11,370 nucleotides of DNA from JAPLXD01 sp041662765 (GTDB lineage Bacteria > Patescibacteriota > Minisyncoccia > Moranbacterales > UBA11712), in NCBI GenBank assembly GCA_041662765.1, contig JBAZRT010000026.1:1-11370 (forward strand), read 5' to 3'. Made by a program: the position numbers and the translations under genes. Of this stretch, positions 1-5,618 are shown piece by piece; the stretch's first letter is position 1, and each line of letters starts with the position of its first letter. The notes beneath the pieces are model-generated. The model saw nothing but the letters and a program-made list of their open reading frames with translations, did not search any database and had not been told where the DNA came from.

Positions 1-18
1 TGCGAAGAAATAATATAA

Positions 19-53
19 CCCCAGCACTATGTCGTTTCGCGACAAGTGCGGGG
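19..53. other. GC-rich imperfect hairpin upstream of tRNA-Pro
   Basis: Three stacked stems can form: CCCC 19-22 with GGGG 50-53, GCACT 24-28 with AGTGC 45-49, and TGTCG 30-34 with CGACA 40-44. Single bulged A bases lie at 23 and 29, and the loop is about 5 nt. No T-tract follows, so a classical intrinsic terminator is not supported. It could mark the end of an upstream transcript, act as a processing structure before tRNA-Pro, or be a dispersed repeat. Its 5' context is cut by the window edge. Confidence 0.5.
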
Positions 54-57
54 CAAG

Positions 58-129
58 CGGGCTGTAGTGTATCGGCAACACGCGCGATTCGGGTTCGTGA
101 GACAGAGGGTTCGACTCCCTCCAGCCCGA
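58..129 (+). tRNA. tRNA-Pro (anticodon CGG)
   Basis: A full cloverleaf folds. The acceptor CGGGCTG 58-64 pairs with CAGCCCG 122-128, the D stem is 67-70/78-81, the anticodon stem 83-87/95-99 and the T stem GAGGG/CCCTC 105-109/117-121 with loop TTCGACT. The anticodon CGG is at 90-92 and is followed by G37. The C1:G72 pair and A73 are the usual bacterial tRNA-Pro identity features. CCA is not encoded, since ACCCA follows the stem. The CDS for an HD protein begins only 9 nt downstream. Confidence 0.95.
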
Positions 130-138
130 CCCAAAGTT

Positions 139-1173
139 ATGGAAAGAGATTTGGAAAAAATGAAAGATATTTTGGCTGTTGAAGACAGAATATATGGGAA
201 TAAAGAGATTAGTGACCCGCTCGCGCTTGAAATTATCAATTCGAACTCTTTTCAAAGACTCAAGGGAATTGATCAAGCGGGCTGGCCGCCTCTTTGGGAA
301 AAAGAAAATTTTCCTATGGGGAAATTCGATCACTCGCGATTTGCTCATTCAATCGGCGTGTATTCCTTGCTCGGAGATTTTGGGGCATTAAGAGAAGAAA
401 AAATTGCCGGACTTATCCATGATGTTTCCCATTCTGCGTTTTCGCATACGATAGATTATGTATTGAAGCAGGGATCGCCGGAAAAGCAGTCTCACCAAGA
501 TAGTTTTCACGAGGAATATATTTCCAAAACGGATATTCCCGAAATATTAAAGAAGTACGGAATTGATTTGGGGTACATTCTCGATGACAGCAATTTTCCC
601 CTGAAAGAAAAAGATTTGCCTGATCTTTGCGCGGACAGAATTGACTATTCCCTTCGGACGGCAGTTCTTTTTGATGAAATTAGCCAAAAAGAGGCGCAGG
701 AAATTCTTAGCAGTTTGAAAATTATTGACAACAAGTGGGTTTTTTCGAATTATCAATTTGCGAGGCGATATGCCGATCTTTTTGAAAAATTAAACAGAGT
801 ATATTATTCCGGTTTTTCAACGGCGATAATGTTTCAAGCGGTTGCTGACTATTTGAAATATGCCTTGGACAAAAACTATATACAAGAGAAGATCTTATAT
901 TTGACTGATAAGGAGGTTATTGAAAAAATAAACAATAATTTGAGAGAAGACAAAATTTTGGAGAAACTATGGATGAGAATGAGTGACAAAAAATATTTCG
1001 AGAATAATTCTGATGATTTTGATGTTGAAGTTATTTGCAAATCAAGAGTCGTCGATCCGCTATGTTTCGATAAAGATACAGTAAGGCGTGTATCCGAAGT
1101 CGATCCATCGTGGCTGGAAGTAATTTCTCGAGAGTCAAAACCGAAAAGGCATTATTTGAAATACAAGTTATGA
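139..1173 (+). CDS. HD-domain phosphohydrolase (COG1078/dNTPase-like)
   Basis: This 344-aa protein belongs to the metal-dependent HD superfamily, in the SAMHD1/YdhJ/dGTPase-like branch that hydrolyses nucleotides such as dNTPs. The substrate cannot be read from the sequence. Visible metal-site elements are H65 and H70 in the HSRFAHSIGV stretch, the His-Asp pair H94-D95 in LIHDVSHSAFSH, and D166 in DLCADRIDYS. A helical C-terminal half of about 170 residues follows, as in this family. I chose the ATG at 139 because the frame upstream runs through the tRNA-Pro gene. An in-frame ATG at 160 is an alternative. There is no clear Shine-Dalgarno site, and the start lies 9 nt after the tRNA, which suggests co-transcription. 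The stop overlaps the next gene (ATGA). The fold assignment is firm; the nucleotide substrate is inference. Confidence 0.85.
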   Translation: MERDLEKMKDILAVEDRIYGNKEISDPLALEIINSNSFQRLKGIDQAGWPPLWEKENFPMGKFDHSRFAHSIGVYSLLGDFGALREEKIAGLIHDVSHSAFSHTIDYVLKQGSPEKQSHQDSFHEEYISKTDIPEILKKYGIDLGYILDDSNFPLKEKDLPDLCADRIDYSLRTAVLFDEISQKEAQEILSSLKIIDNKWVFSNYQFARRYADLFEKLNRVYYSGFSTAIMFQAVADYLKYALDKNYIQEKILYLTDKEVIEKINNNLREDKILEKLWMRMSDKKYFENNSDDFDVEVICKSRVVDPLCFDKDTVRRVSEVDPSWLEVISRESKPKRHYLKYKL

Positions 1174-1466
1174 AATTTATAATCGAAAATCCAAAGGCGA
1201 GCGTGGCGAATTTTTTTCGCCGGGCGGGGTATGTTTTCCAAAAACAGGAAGGTTCGGAGATGGCGTTTGTGCGAAAGCTCACCGACCAGTCGTTTCCGCG
1301 ATTCCATCTTTTTGTGAAGATCGTCGATTACAAATTTCAGGTGAATTTTCACATCGACCACAAAGCGGCGAGTTATGACGGATCGAATATGCACTCGGGG
1401 GAATATGGTGAGGACAGCAAGTTGTTGAATGGCGAGATTGAGAGATTGAAAAATTTGGAAATTTAG
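1170..1466 (+). CDS. Conserved-looking hypothetical protein, 98 aa
   Basis: I do not recognise a named family. The ATG at 1170 overlaps the HD gene's TGA (ATGA), so translation is probably coupled. An upstream in-frame ATG at 1110 exists but would lie inside the HD coding region. The protein has a basic aromatic N-terminal part (FFRRAGYVF, residues 15-23), then an alternating hydrophobic stretch FPRFHLFVKIVDYKFQVNF typical of paired beta strands. A polar segment rich in potential catalytic or metal ligands follows (H61, D63, H64, Y69, H75, E78), and the C-terminal helix has the pattern GEIERLKNLE. There is no signal peptide or membrane segment. Similar small proteins occur, to my recollection, in Patescibacteria, but I cannot confirm that here. 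Linkage to the HD hydrolase hints at a shared role, by inference only. Confidence 0.75.
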   Translation: MKFIIENPKASVANFFRRAGYVFQKQEGSEMAFVRKLTDQSFPRFHLFVKIVDYKFQVNFHIDHKAASYDGSNMHSGEYGEDSKLLNGEIERLKNLEI

Positions 1467-1475
1467 TCATTGTTT

Positions 1476-1503
1476 GAAAATTGAAAATTAGAAATTGAAA
1501 ATT
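1476..1503. repeat. Heptamer AATT-phased array before tRNA-Ala
   Basis: The word AATT recurs at 1479, 1486, 1493 and 1500, exactly 7 bp apart, within units of the form GAAAATT. The array fills most of the 46-bp gap between the 98-aa protein's stop and tRNA-Ala. A 7-bp period is incompatible with coding, so this is an intergenic slippage or replication product, or a protein-binding array. Confidence 0.75.
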
Positions 1504-1512
1504 TTCGATTAT

Positions 1513-1583
1513 GGGCCTGTAGTATAGTGGTAGTACACGGCATTCGCATTGCTGAGACGGGAGTTCGATTCTCCCCAGGTCCA
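1513..1583 (+). tRNA. tRNA-Ala (anticodon CGC)
   Basis: The acceptor 1513-1519 pairs with 1576-1582 and includes G3:U70 (1515/1580), the alanine identity pair. The D stem is 1522-1525/1533-1536. The anticodon stem CGGCA/TGCTG encloses loop TTCGCAT with CGC at 1545-1547. The T stem GGGAG/CTCCC has loop TTCGATT, and A73 is at 1583. CCA is not encoded. It is the first gene of an Ala/Val/Ser tRNA cluster. Confidence 0.95.
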
Positions 1584-1600
1584 CAAAATTATATTTATAC

Positions 1601-1678
1601 GGACAATTAGCTCAGTTGGTTACCCGCCCGAACGTACCGTTCGGTACGGGCGGGGAGCGCATCATAATATAATATTAT
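1601..1678 (+). pseudogene. Broken 5' tRNA copy (Val-like) split by a palindrome
   Basis: Bases 1601-1622 match the first 22 bases of the intact tRNA-Val at 1679 with one difference (T for C at 1616). They cover the 5' acceptor strand and the D arm up to GGTTA. A 32-bp GC-rich palindrome (1623-1654) then interrupts, after which the tRNA sequence resumes with GAGCGC (1655-1660), completing the D arm. The remainder is replaced by AT-rich sequence. There is no anticodon arm, T arm or 3' acceptor strand, so it cannot be a working tRNA. The best reading is a partial tandem duplication, later hit by or coupled to a palindromic insertion. Confidence 0.8.
1623..1654. repeat. 32-bp compound palindrome inside the tRNA remnant
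   Basis: The outer arms CCCGCCC (1623-1629) and GGGCGGG (1648-1654) are perfectly complementary. Inside, two mutually exclusive stems are possible: CGAAC 1629-1633 with GTTCG 1639-1643, or GTACCG 1634-1639 with CGGTAC 1642-1647. The element is far more GC-rich than its surroundings and sits between GGTTA and GAGCGC without an obvious target duplication. It resembles a REP-like or other small palindromic element. Confidence 0.7.
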
Positions 1679-1752
1679 GGACAATTAGCTCAGCTGGTTA
1701 GAGCGCTACATTCACACTGTAGAGGTCGGAGGTTCGAGTCCTCCATTGTCCA
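1679..1752 (+). tRNA. tRNA-Val (anticodon CAC)
   Basis: The acceptor GGACAAT 1679-1685 pairs with ATTGTCC 1745-1751, and A73 is at 1752. The D stem is GCTC/GAGC (1688-1691/1701-1704). The anticodon stem CTACA/TGTAG encloses TTCACAC with CAC at 1713-1715. The T stem GGAGG/CCTCC has loop TTCGAGT. CCA is not encoded. It begins directly after the tRNA remnant and lies 10 nt before tRNA-Ser. Confidence 0.95.
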
Positions 1753-1762
1753 CAGAAAAATT

Positions 1763-1849
1763 GGAAGCGTGGCTGAGTGGACGAAAGCAGCAGTTTCGAA
1801 AACTGCCGTGTCAGCAATGGCACCGGAGGTTCGAATCCTCCCGCTTCCG
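1763..1849 (+). tRNA. tRNA-Ser (anticodon CGA)
   Basis: This is a class II tRNA. The acceptor GGAAGCG 1763-1769 pairs with CGCTTCC 1842-1848, and the discriminator G73 is typical of serine. The anticodon stem GCAGT/ACTGC encloses TTCGAAA with CGA at 1797-1799. The long variable arm has a 5-bp stem, GTGTC 1808-1812 with GGCAC 1819-1823. The T stem is GGAGG/CCTCC. CCA is not encoded. A terminator follows 14 nt later. Confidence 0.95.
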
Positions 1850-1862
1850 AATATGTTTCACG

Positions 1863-1891
1863 AAAAACACCCCACTCGGGGTGATTTTCTT
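1863..1891 (+). terminator. Intrinsic terminator of the tRNA cluster
   Basis: The stem CACCCC (1868-1873) pairs with GGGGTG (1878-1883) around loop ACTC. A-rich sequence precedes it and ATTTTCTTT follows. It ends the Ala/Val/Ser tRNA transcript before the DUF4446 gene. Confidence 0.8.
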
Positions 1892-1918
1892 TACATTTCG
1901 CTGTTTCACTGCTAACCT
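1890..1918 (+). promoter_or_regulatory. Possible sigma70-type promoter for the infB operon
   Basis: TTTACA (1890-1895, five of six to TTGACA) lies 17 bp from TAACCT (1913-1918). The latter matches only the three best-conserved positions of the -10 box. The predicted start is near 1925, leaving about 6 nt before the ATG at 1931. The terminator just upstream makes a new promoter here likely; the exact boxes are tentative. Confidence 0.35.
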
Positions 1919-1930
1919 AAGACAAGGCTT

Positions 1931-2446
1931 ATGTTGAGCATAATTCAAGAAAATTTGGGAATCAGCGTGATTGGAGCGACAATTGTCGCGATTGCGCTTT
2001 TGATCTGGAATATATTTTTGCAGATCAGTGTGAACCGGGTGCAAAAAAATCAAGAGCAGTTGTTTTCCGGAAAAAACGGAACGGATCTTGAAAAAGTGAT
2101 TCTTGATCAGGGAAAAAATCTCAAAGAACTTGATCGGGATATCCAGGATCTTTATGGAATATCAAATCGGATCCACGATCTGGCCGGCCGTTCGGTGCAT
2201 AAGGTCGGAATGGTCAGATTCAACCCGTTCAAAGATCTTGGAGGTGATCAGAGTTTTGCTATCGCGCTTCTCAACGGGGAAAATTCCGGGTTTGTGATTT
2301 CAGGACTTCATACTCGCGAGGGAAACCGGGTTTATGCAAAGCCGGTTGAAAAAGGAAAAGCGTTGAAACATCCTCTCACAGAAGAAGAGCAGGAAGCTAT
2401 CAAAAAAGCGACAGCGGGCGCGGAAACAATTTCTCAAAAAGCATAA
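1931..2446 (+). CDS. DUF4446 family membrane-anchored protein
   Basis: This 171-aa protein has one N-terminal transmembrane helix (about residues 10-33, SVIGATIVAIALLIWNIFL). A coiled-coil-like charged stretch follows (about 34-75, with QKNQEQL, LEKVILDQGKNLKELDRDIQDL). The C-terminal globular domain (about 85-150) contains VGMVRFNPFKDLGGDQSFAIALL and GFVISGLHTREGNRVYAKPV, which I recognise as the DUF4446 pattern. The biochemical role of the family is unknown. The layout suggests a short membrane tether with the soluble domain in the cytoplasm. The ATG at 1931 has no Shine-Dalgarno site and sits about 6 nt downstream of a predicted transcription start. It is the first gene of the infB run, with 8 nt before infB. 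Confidence 0.85.
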   Translation: MLSIIQENLGISVIGATIVAIALLIWNIFLQISVNRVQKNQEQLFSGKNGTDLEKVILDQGKNLKELDRDIQDLYGISNRIHDLAGRSVHKVGMVRFNPFKDLGGDQSFAIALLNGENSGFVISGLHTREGNRVYAKPVEKGKALKHPLTEEEQEAIKKATAGAETISQKA

Positions 2447-2454
2447 AAATATCT

Positions 2455-4236
2455 ATGGAAGAAGCCGAAAAGATAAAAGTGAAAATTCCATCTTTGGTGA
2501 CCGTGAAGAAATTCTCGGAACTTTTGAGCGTGGGAGTTTCGGATGTGATCAAGGAGCTGATGAAGAACAAAATTCTGGCAACAATCAACGATGAGATCGA
2601 CTATGATACGGCGGCGGTCATTGCTTCGGATCTGGGATTTGAAACTGAGGAAGATCTTGAGGCGACCGGAACGGGTGCAATGACGCTTGAGCAACTGGAC
2701 GAAATTCTCAAAAAAGAAAAAGGATCGGGAAAAAATTTGCGCCATCGCGCGCCGGTGGTGACGATCCTTGGGCATGTGGATCATGGAAAAACGACGCTTC
2801 TCGACGCTATTCGAAAAACTTCGGTTGTTGAAAAAGAAGCCGGAGGAATCACCCAGCATATCAGCGCGTATCAGGTAAAAAAGAAGGGCGAACTGGTCAC
2901 TTTTGTGGATACTCCCGGACACGAGGCCTTTTCGGCGATGCGCGAGCGCGGCGTGAGTATGGCCGATATCGCGATTTTGGTCGTGGCGGCCGATGATGGA
3001 GTGCGTCCTCAAACCGAAGAGGTTATCCAATATCTCAAAGAAAAAAAGATCCCAATGGTGGTTGCTATCAACAAGATAGACAAGCCCAATGCGAATATCC
3101 AGAGAGTGAAACAAGAGCTTGCTGATCGGGAAATTGTCATTGAAGATTGGGGCGGAAATGTTGTGGCCGCAGAAGTTTCCGCAAAACAAAATCTTGGGAT
3201 CGATGAACTTCTTGATATGGTGCTTTTGGTCGCCGAGGTCGAAGATCTCAAAGCGGACGACAGAAGGCTTCCGCTCGGAGTGGTGATCGAGTCGCATCTT
3301 GATCCGAAAAAAGGAAATATGGCGACAGTGCTTGTGAGGACGGGGACATTGAAAGAGGGTCAGGATATTTTGGCTGGCTCTGTTATGGGAAGAGTGAGAA
3401 GGCTTGAAGATTTCAAGGGCCGCCAGATCAAAGAAGCTGGTCCATCGATGCCGGTGACTGTGATCGGGTTGCATCAATCGCCGATTGTGAATGATGTTCT
3501 GCAGGGAGTCGCCGATCTGAAGTCGGCAAAAATGTCGCAAAAGGAAATGCAGTCAAATGAGTTTGGCGGAGTGAAGAGATTTGATGCTCAGCAACTTGGG
3601 AAAAGCATCGAAGATCAAAATGTGAAAAAACTGAATGTCGTTATTAAAACAGATGTGCAGGGTTCACTTGAAGCGATCGGACAAATTTTGGGAGCGATCA
3701 AATCAGATGAAGTTGCGATCAACTATATTCACCAGGGAGTGGGCGATATCACCGAATCGGACGTGAAGCTCGGGCAAACTTCAGGAGCGGTCGTTTTCGG
3801 TTTCAATATTCAGCCGACAACGGTTGCCAAGCGTCTCGCGGAAATGAGCAAAGTCGAAATCAAAAGTTATAAAGTCATCTATGAGCTGGTTGAGGACATC
3901 AAAAAGCGACTGGAGGAAATGCTTGGAGAAGAAATCGTGAGAACTGACCTTGGAAAGCTCAAAGTACTCGCTGTTTTCATGACTGGAAAGAAGGATATGA
4001 TCGTCGGCGGAAATGTTGTTTCGGGAAAAATGAAGAATGGCGAATTTGTTGAGGTGTTGCGCGATGAAAAAGTTTTGGGTCGAGGAAAGCTCAACAATCT
4101 TCAACAAAACAAGATCAATGTCGACGAAGTGACGCAGGGGCATGAATGCGGAATCACTTTTGTTGGTGAGACAAAGATCAAAGAAGGCGATACGCTGGTT
4201 TGTTTTCATGAGGAAGTGGTGAAGAAAATCTTGTAA
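2455..4236 (+). CDS. infB: Translation initiation factor IF-2
   Basis: IF-2 is the GTPase that brings initiator fMet-tRNA to the 30S subunit and promotes 50S joining. The 593-aa protein has a compact IF2_N-like domain (about residues 10-62) and then the G domain. The GTPase motifs are GHVDHGKT 106-113 (G1), GGITQHI 130-136 (switch I), DTPGH 152-156 (G3), NKID 206-209 (G4) and SAK 242-244 (G5). Domains II, III and IV follow to the C-terminus, including the fMet-tRNA-binding beta barrel. The total is well under the roughly 890 residues of the E. coli protein because the long variable N-terminal region is missing, as in many reduced genomes. The start at 2455 gives a sensible N-terminus and lies 8 nt after the DUF4446 stop. 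rbfA follows, a conserved bacterial order. Identification is firm. Confidence 0.98.
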   Translation: MEEAEKIKVKIPSLVTVKKFSELLSVGVSDVIKELMKNKILATINDEIDYDTAAVIASDLGFETEEDLEATGTGAMTLEQLDEILKKEKGSGKNLRHRAPVVTILGHVDHGKTTLLDAIRKTSVVEKEAGGITQHISAYQVKKKGELVTFVDTPGHEAFSAMRERGVSMADIAILVVAADDGVRPQTEEVIQYLKEKKIPMVVAINKIDKPNANIQRVKQELADREIVIEDWGGNVVAAEVSAKQNLGIDELLDMVLLVAEVEDLKADDRRLPLGVVIESHLDPKKGNMATVLVRTGTLKEGQDILAGSVMGRVRRLEDFKGRQIKEAGPSMPVTVIGLHQSPIVNDVLQGVADLKSAKMSQKEMQSNEFGGVKRFDAQQLGKSIEDQNVKKLNVVIKTDVQGSLEAIGQILGAIKSDEVAINYIHQGVGDITESDVKLGQTSGAVVFGFNIQPTTVAKRLAEMSKVEIKSYKVIYELVEDIKKRLEEMLGEEIVRTDLGKLKVLAVFMTGKKDMIVGGNVVSGKMKNGEFVEVLRDEKVLGRGKLNNLQQNKINVDEVTQGHECGITFVGETKIKEGDTLVCFHEEVVKKIL

Positions 4237-4294
4237 TTTGCAATTTGCAATTGGGATAGAAAATACGAATTGTGAATTTCTAATTACAATTTGC
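4235..4294. repeat. Heptamer AATT-phased array between infB and rbfA
   Basis: AATT recurs at 4235, 4242 and 4249, then again at 4268, 4275 and 4282, each set spaced exactly 7 bp, with a last copy at 4288. The first units read AATTTGC. The array covers essentially the whole infB-rbfA gap and starts in the infB stop codon. Outer words TTGTAATT (4231-4238) and AATTACAA (4282-4289) are inverted repeats that could pair in the mRNA. Confidence 0.75.
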
Positions 4295-4627
4295 ATGGCG
4301 TCTTCACGTCTCAATCGTGTCAACGAACTGATCAAAATAACACTCGCCGAAATAATCAGCCGGGAAGTCGAACTGCCTCCCGGAGTTTTTGCGACGGTGA
4401 TGAAGGTTGACACGACGCGCGATCTGCGCTATGCTCAAGTGTTTGTGAGTGTTTTTCCGGAAAATAAGTTTGGAAAGACAATGGAGTTTCTGCAAAAAAG
4501 GATATATTCAGTGCAGGGGGAACTGAACAAAAAACTCCATATGAAGCCGCTTCCGAGGATCGAGTTTGTTTGTGATCATACCGAGGCGGAAGCAGACAAG
4601 ATAGAAAAGATGCTCAAAGAACTATGA
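4295..4627 (+). CDS. rbfA: 30S ribosome-binding factor A
   Basis: RbfA is a small KH-fold protein that binds the 30S subunit and helps mature the 5' end of 16S rRNA. The ATG at 4295 gives a 110-aa protein, the usual size. It shows the family's features: an N-terminal RLNRVNELIKITLAEIISRE helix, a VFATVMKVDTTRDLRYAQVFVSV core with the conserved D-L-(R/K)-x-A pattern, and a C-terminal LPRIEFVCDHTEAEADKIEKML segment (family pattern: P-x-(I/L)-x-F-x-x-D, then a final helix). The frame is open back to 4238, but that 19-residue extension lies in repeat sequence and is not RbfA-like. Its stop overlaps the DHH gene's start (ATGA), so those two are probably coupled. Confidence 0.93.
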   Translation: MASSRLNRVNELIKITLAEIISREVELPPGVFATVMKVDTTRDLRYAQVFVSVFPENKFGKTMEFLQKRIYSVQGELNKKLHMKPLPRIEFVCDHTEAEADKIEKMLKEL

Positions 4628-5601
4628 CTTATAGATTTACCAAAGAATTCAACCAAATAAAAAAAGAATTTGAAAAGGCCAAAAACGTGCTTCTTGTCGC
4701 GCATTCGCGTCCGGACGGAGACACAGTTGGGTCTGTTTTTGTTTTGAAAGAATATTTGGAAAAAAGTCTCGCAAAAAAAGCGGATGCTGTTTGCCTTGAT
4801 CCCTTTCCCGAATATCTCAAGGATGTTTTTGATGGTGAAAGCTTCGCAGACTTGGAAAAAATTGAAATAGAGGATTATGATTTGCTTATTGGTTGCGATG
4901 CCGTTGGGAGAAGTTTTGAAAAAATAGTGAAAAAGAGAAACAAAGATCAGGAAGTAATCATTCTTGACCATCATCCGACAATAGAGCTCAAAGAGATAAG
5001 GCCGGATATCATGGTGGCTGACGAGAACTACTCATCTGTTTGCGAAATAATCTATGATTTCTTTGATTTTCACAGATTGGTGATAAACAAAAAAATAGCA
5101 TCCTTTTTACTGACCGGCATATTGAATGATACGGCCGTATTCCAAAATTCGAATACCTCCGCGAAAGTTATGGAAATATCGGCCGATCTGATGAGAAAAG
5201 GGGCGCCTATGAACAAAATCATTCAGGCTACTTTCAAAAACAAGAAATTGGAAACATTGAAACTCTGGGGGCGGGCCATGGAGCGGGCTCAGATAAACGA
5301 GAAGACGGGAGCAATTTTGTCTTTCATAACCACGGAGGATATGCAGGAGCTGGGTATAAAGGAAGATGATATAGGCAGACTCGCCGAATTGCTCAATACC
5401 GTTGTCGGAACAAAATTTTCTTTGGTCTTGATCGAAAAGGGACAAAACAAAATCAAAGGGAGTCTTCGGAGCGAGTGGTATAAAAATGTGGATGTTTCCG
5501 AGATTGCCCAAAAATTGCGGGGCGGAGGACACAAGCTTGCGAGCGGATTCGAGATCGTAGGAAAAATCGTTAAAGGAGAGGGAGGAATATCGGTCGAGTA
5601 A
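4624..5601 (+). CDS. DHH/DHHA1 phosphoesterase, NrnA-like
   Basis: This 325-aa protein is of the NrnA/Bacillus YtqI type, a cytoplasmic Mn-dependent enzyme that degrades nanoRNA and/or pAp or cyclic dinucleotide products. The N-terminal DHH domain shows motif I as HSRPDGDTVGS (H27, D31, D33), motif II as GCDAVGR (D92), the DHH signature at 115-117 followed by Pro, and GILNDT with D169. The linker leads to a DHHA1 domain ending in GGGHKLASG (300-308), the substrate-binding glycine-rich motif. All metal ligands expected for activity are present. The position after rbfA, overlapping it by 4 nt, repeats an rbfA-DHH order seen in many bacteria. The exact substrate cannot be chosen from sequence. 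The gene symbol is left empty because the precise subfamily is not certain. Confidence 0.92.
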   Translation: MTYRFTKEFNQIKKEFEKAKNVLLVAHSRPDGDTVGSVFVLKEYLEKSLAKKADAVCLDPFPEYLKDVFDGESFADLEKIEIEDYDLLIGCDAVGRSFEKIVKKRNKDQEVIILDHHPTIELKEIRPDIMVADENYSSVCEIIYDFFDFHRLVINKKIASFLLTGILNDTAVFQNSNTSAKVMEISADLMRKGAPMNKIIQATFKNKKLETLKLWGRAMERAQINEKTGAILSFITTEDMQELGIKEDDIGRLAELLNTVVGTKFSLVLIEKGQNKIKGSLRSEWYKNVDVSEIAQKLRGGGHKLASGFEIVGKIVKGEGGISVE

Positions 5602-5618
5602 TTTCAATTGCTCTTATT

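Noticed and set aside
46..138. An N-terminal extension of the HD protein from ATG 46
   Set aside because: The extension would be translated from the complete tRNA-Pro gene.
1476..1503. A CRISPR array
   Set aside because: Units are 7 bp with no spacers, and no cas genes are present anywhere in the window.
1601..1752. An attachment site (att) for an integrated element at tRNA-Val
   Set aside because: Integrases usually duplicate the 3' part of a tRNA. Here the 5' half is duplicated, only 78 bp apart, with no integrase gene in between or nearby.
2434..3540. A 368-codon open frame on the minus strand opposite infB
   Set aside because: The plus strand encodes an unmistakable IF-2. The antisense product is a low-complexity His/Arg/Phe-rich sequence with no domain, a shadow of infB codon use.
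4238..4294. A longer rbfA starting at ATG 4238
   Set aside because: The added 19 residues come from heptamer repeat sequence and do not match the RbfA N-terminus, which begins naturally at 4295.
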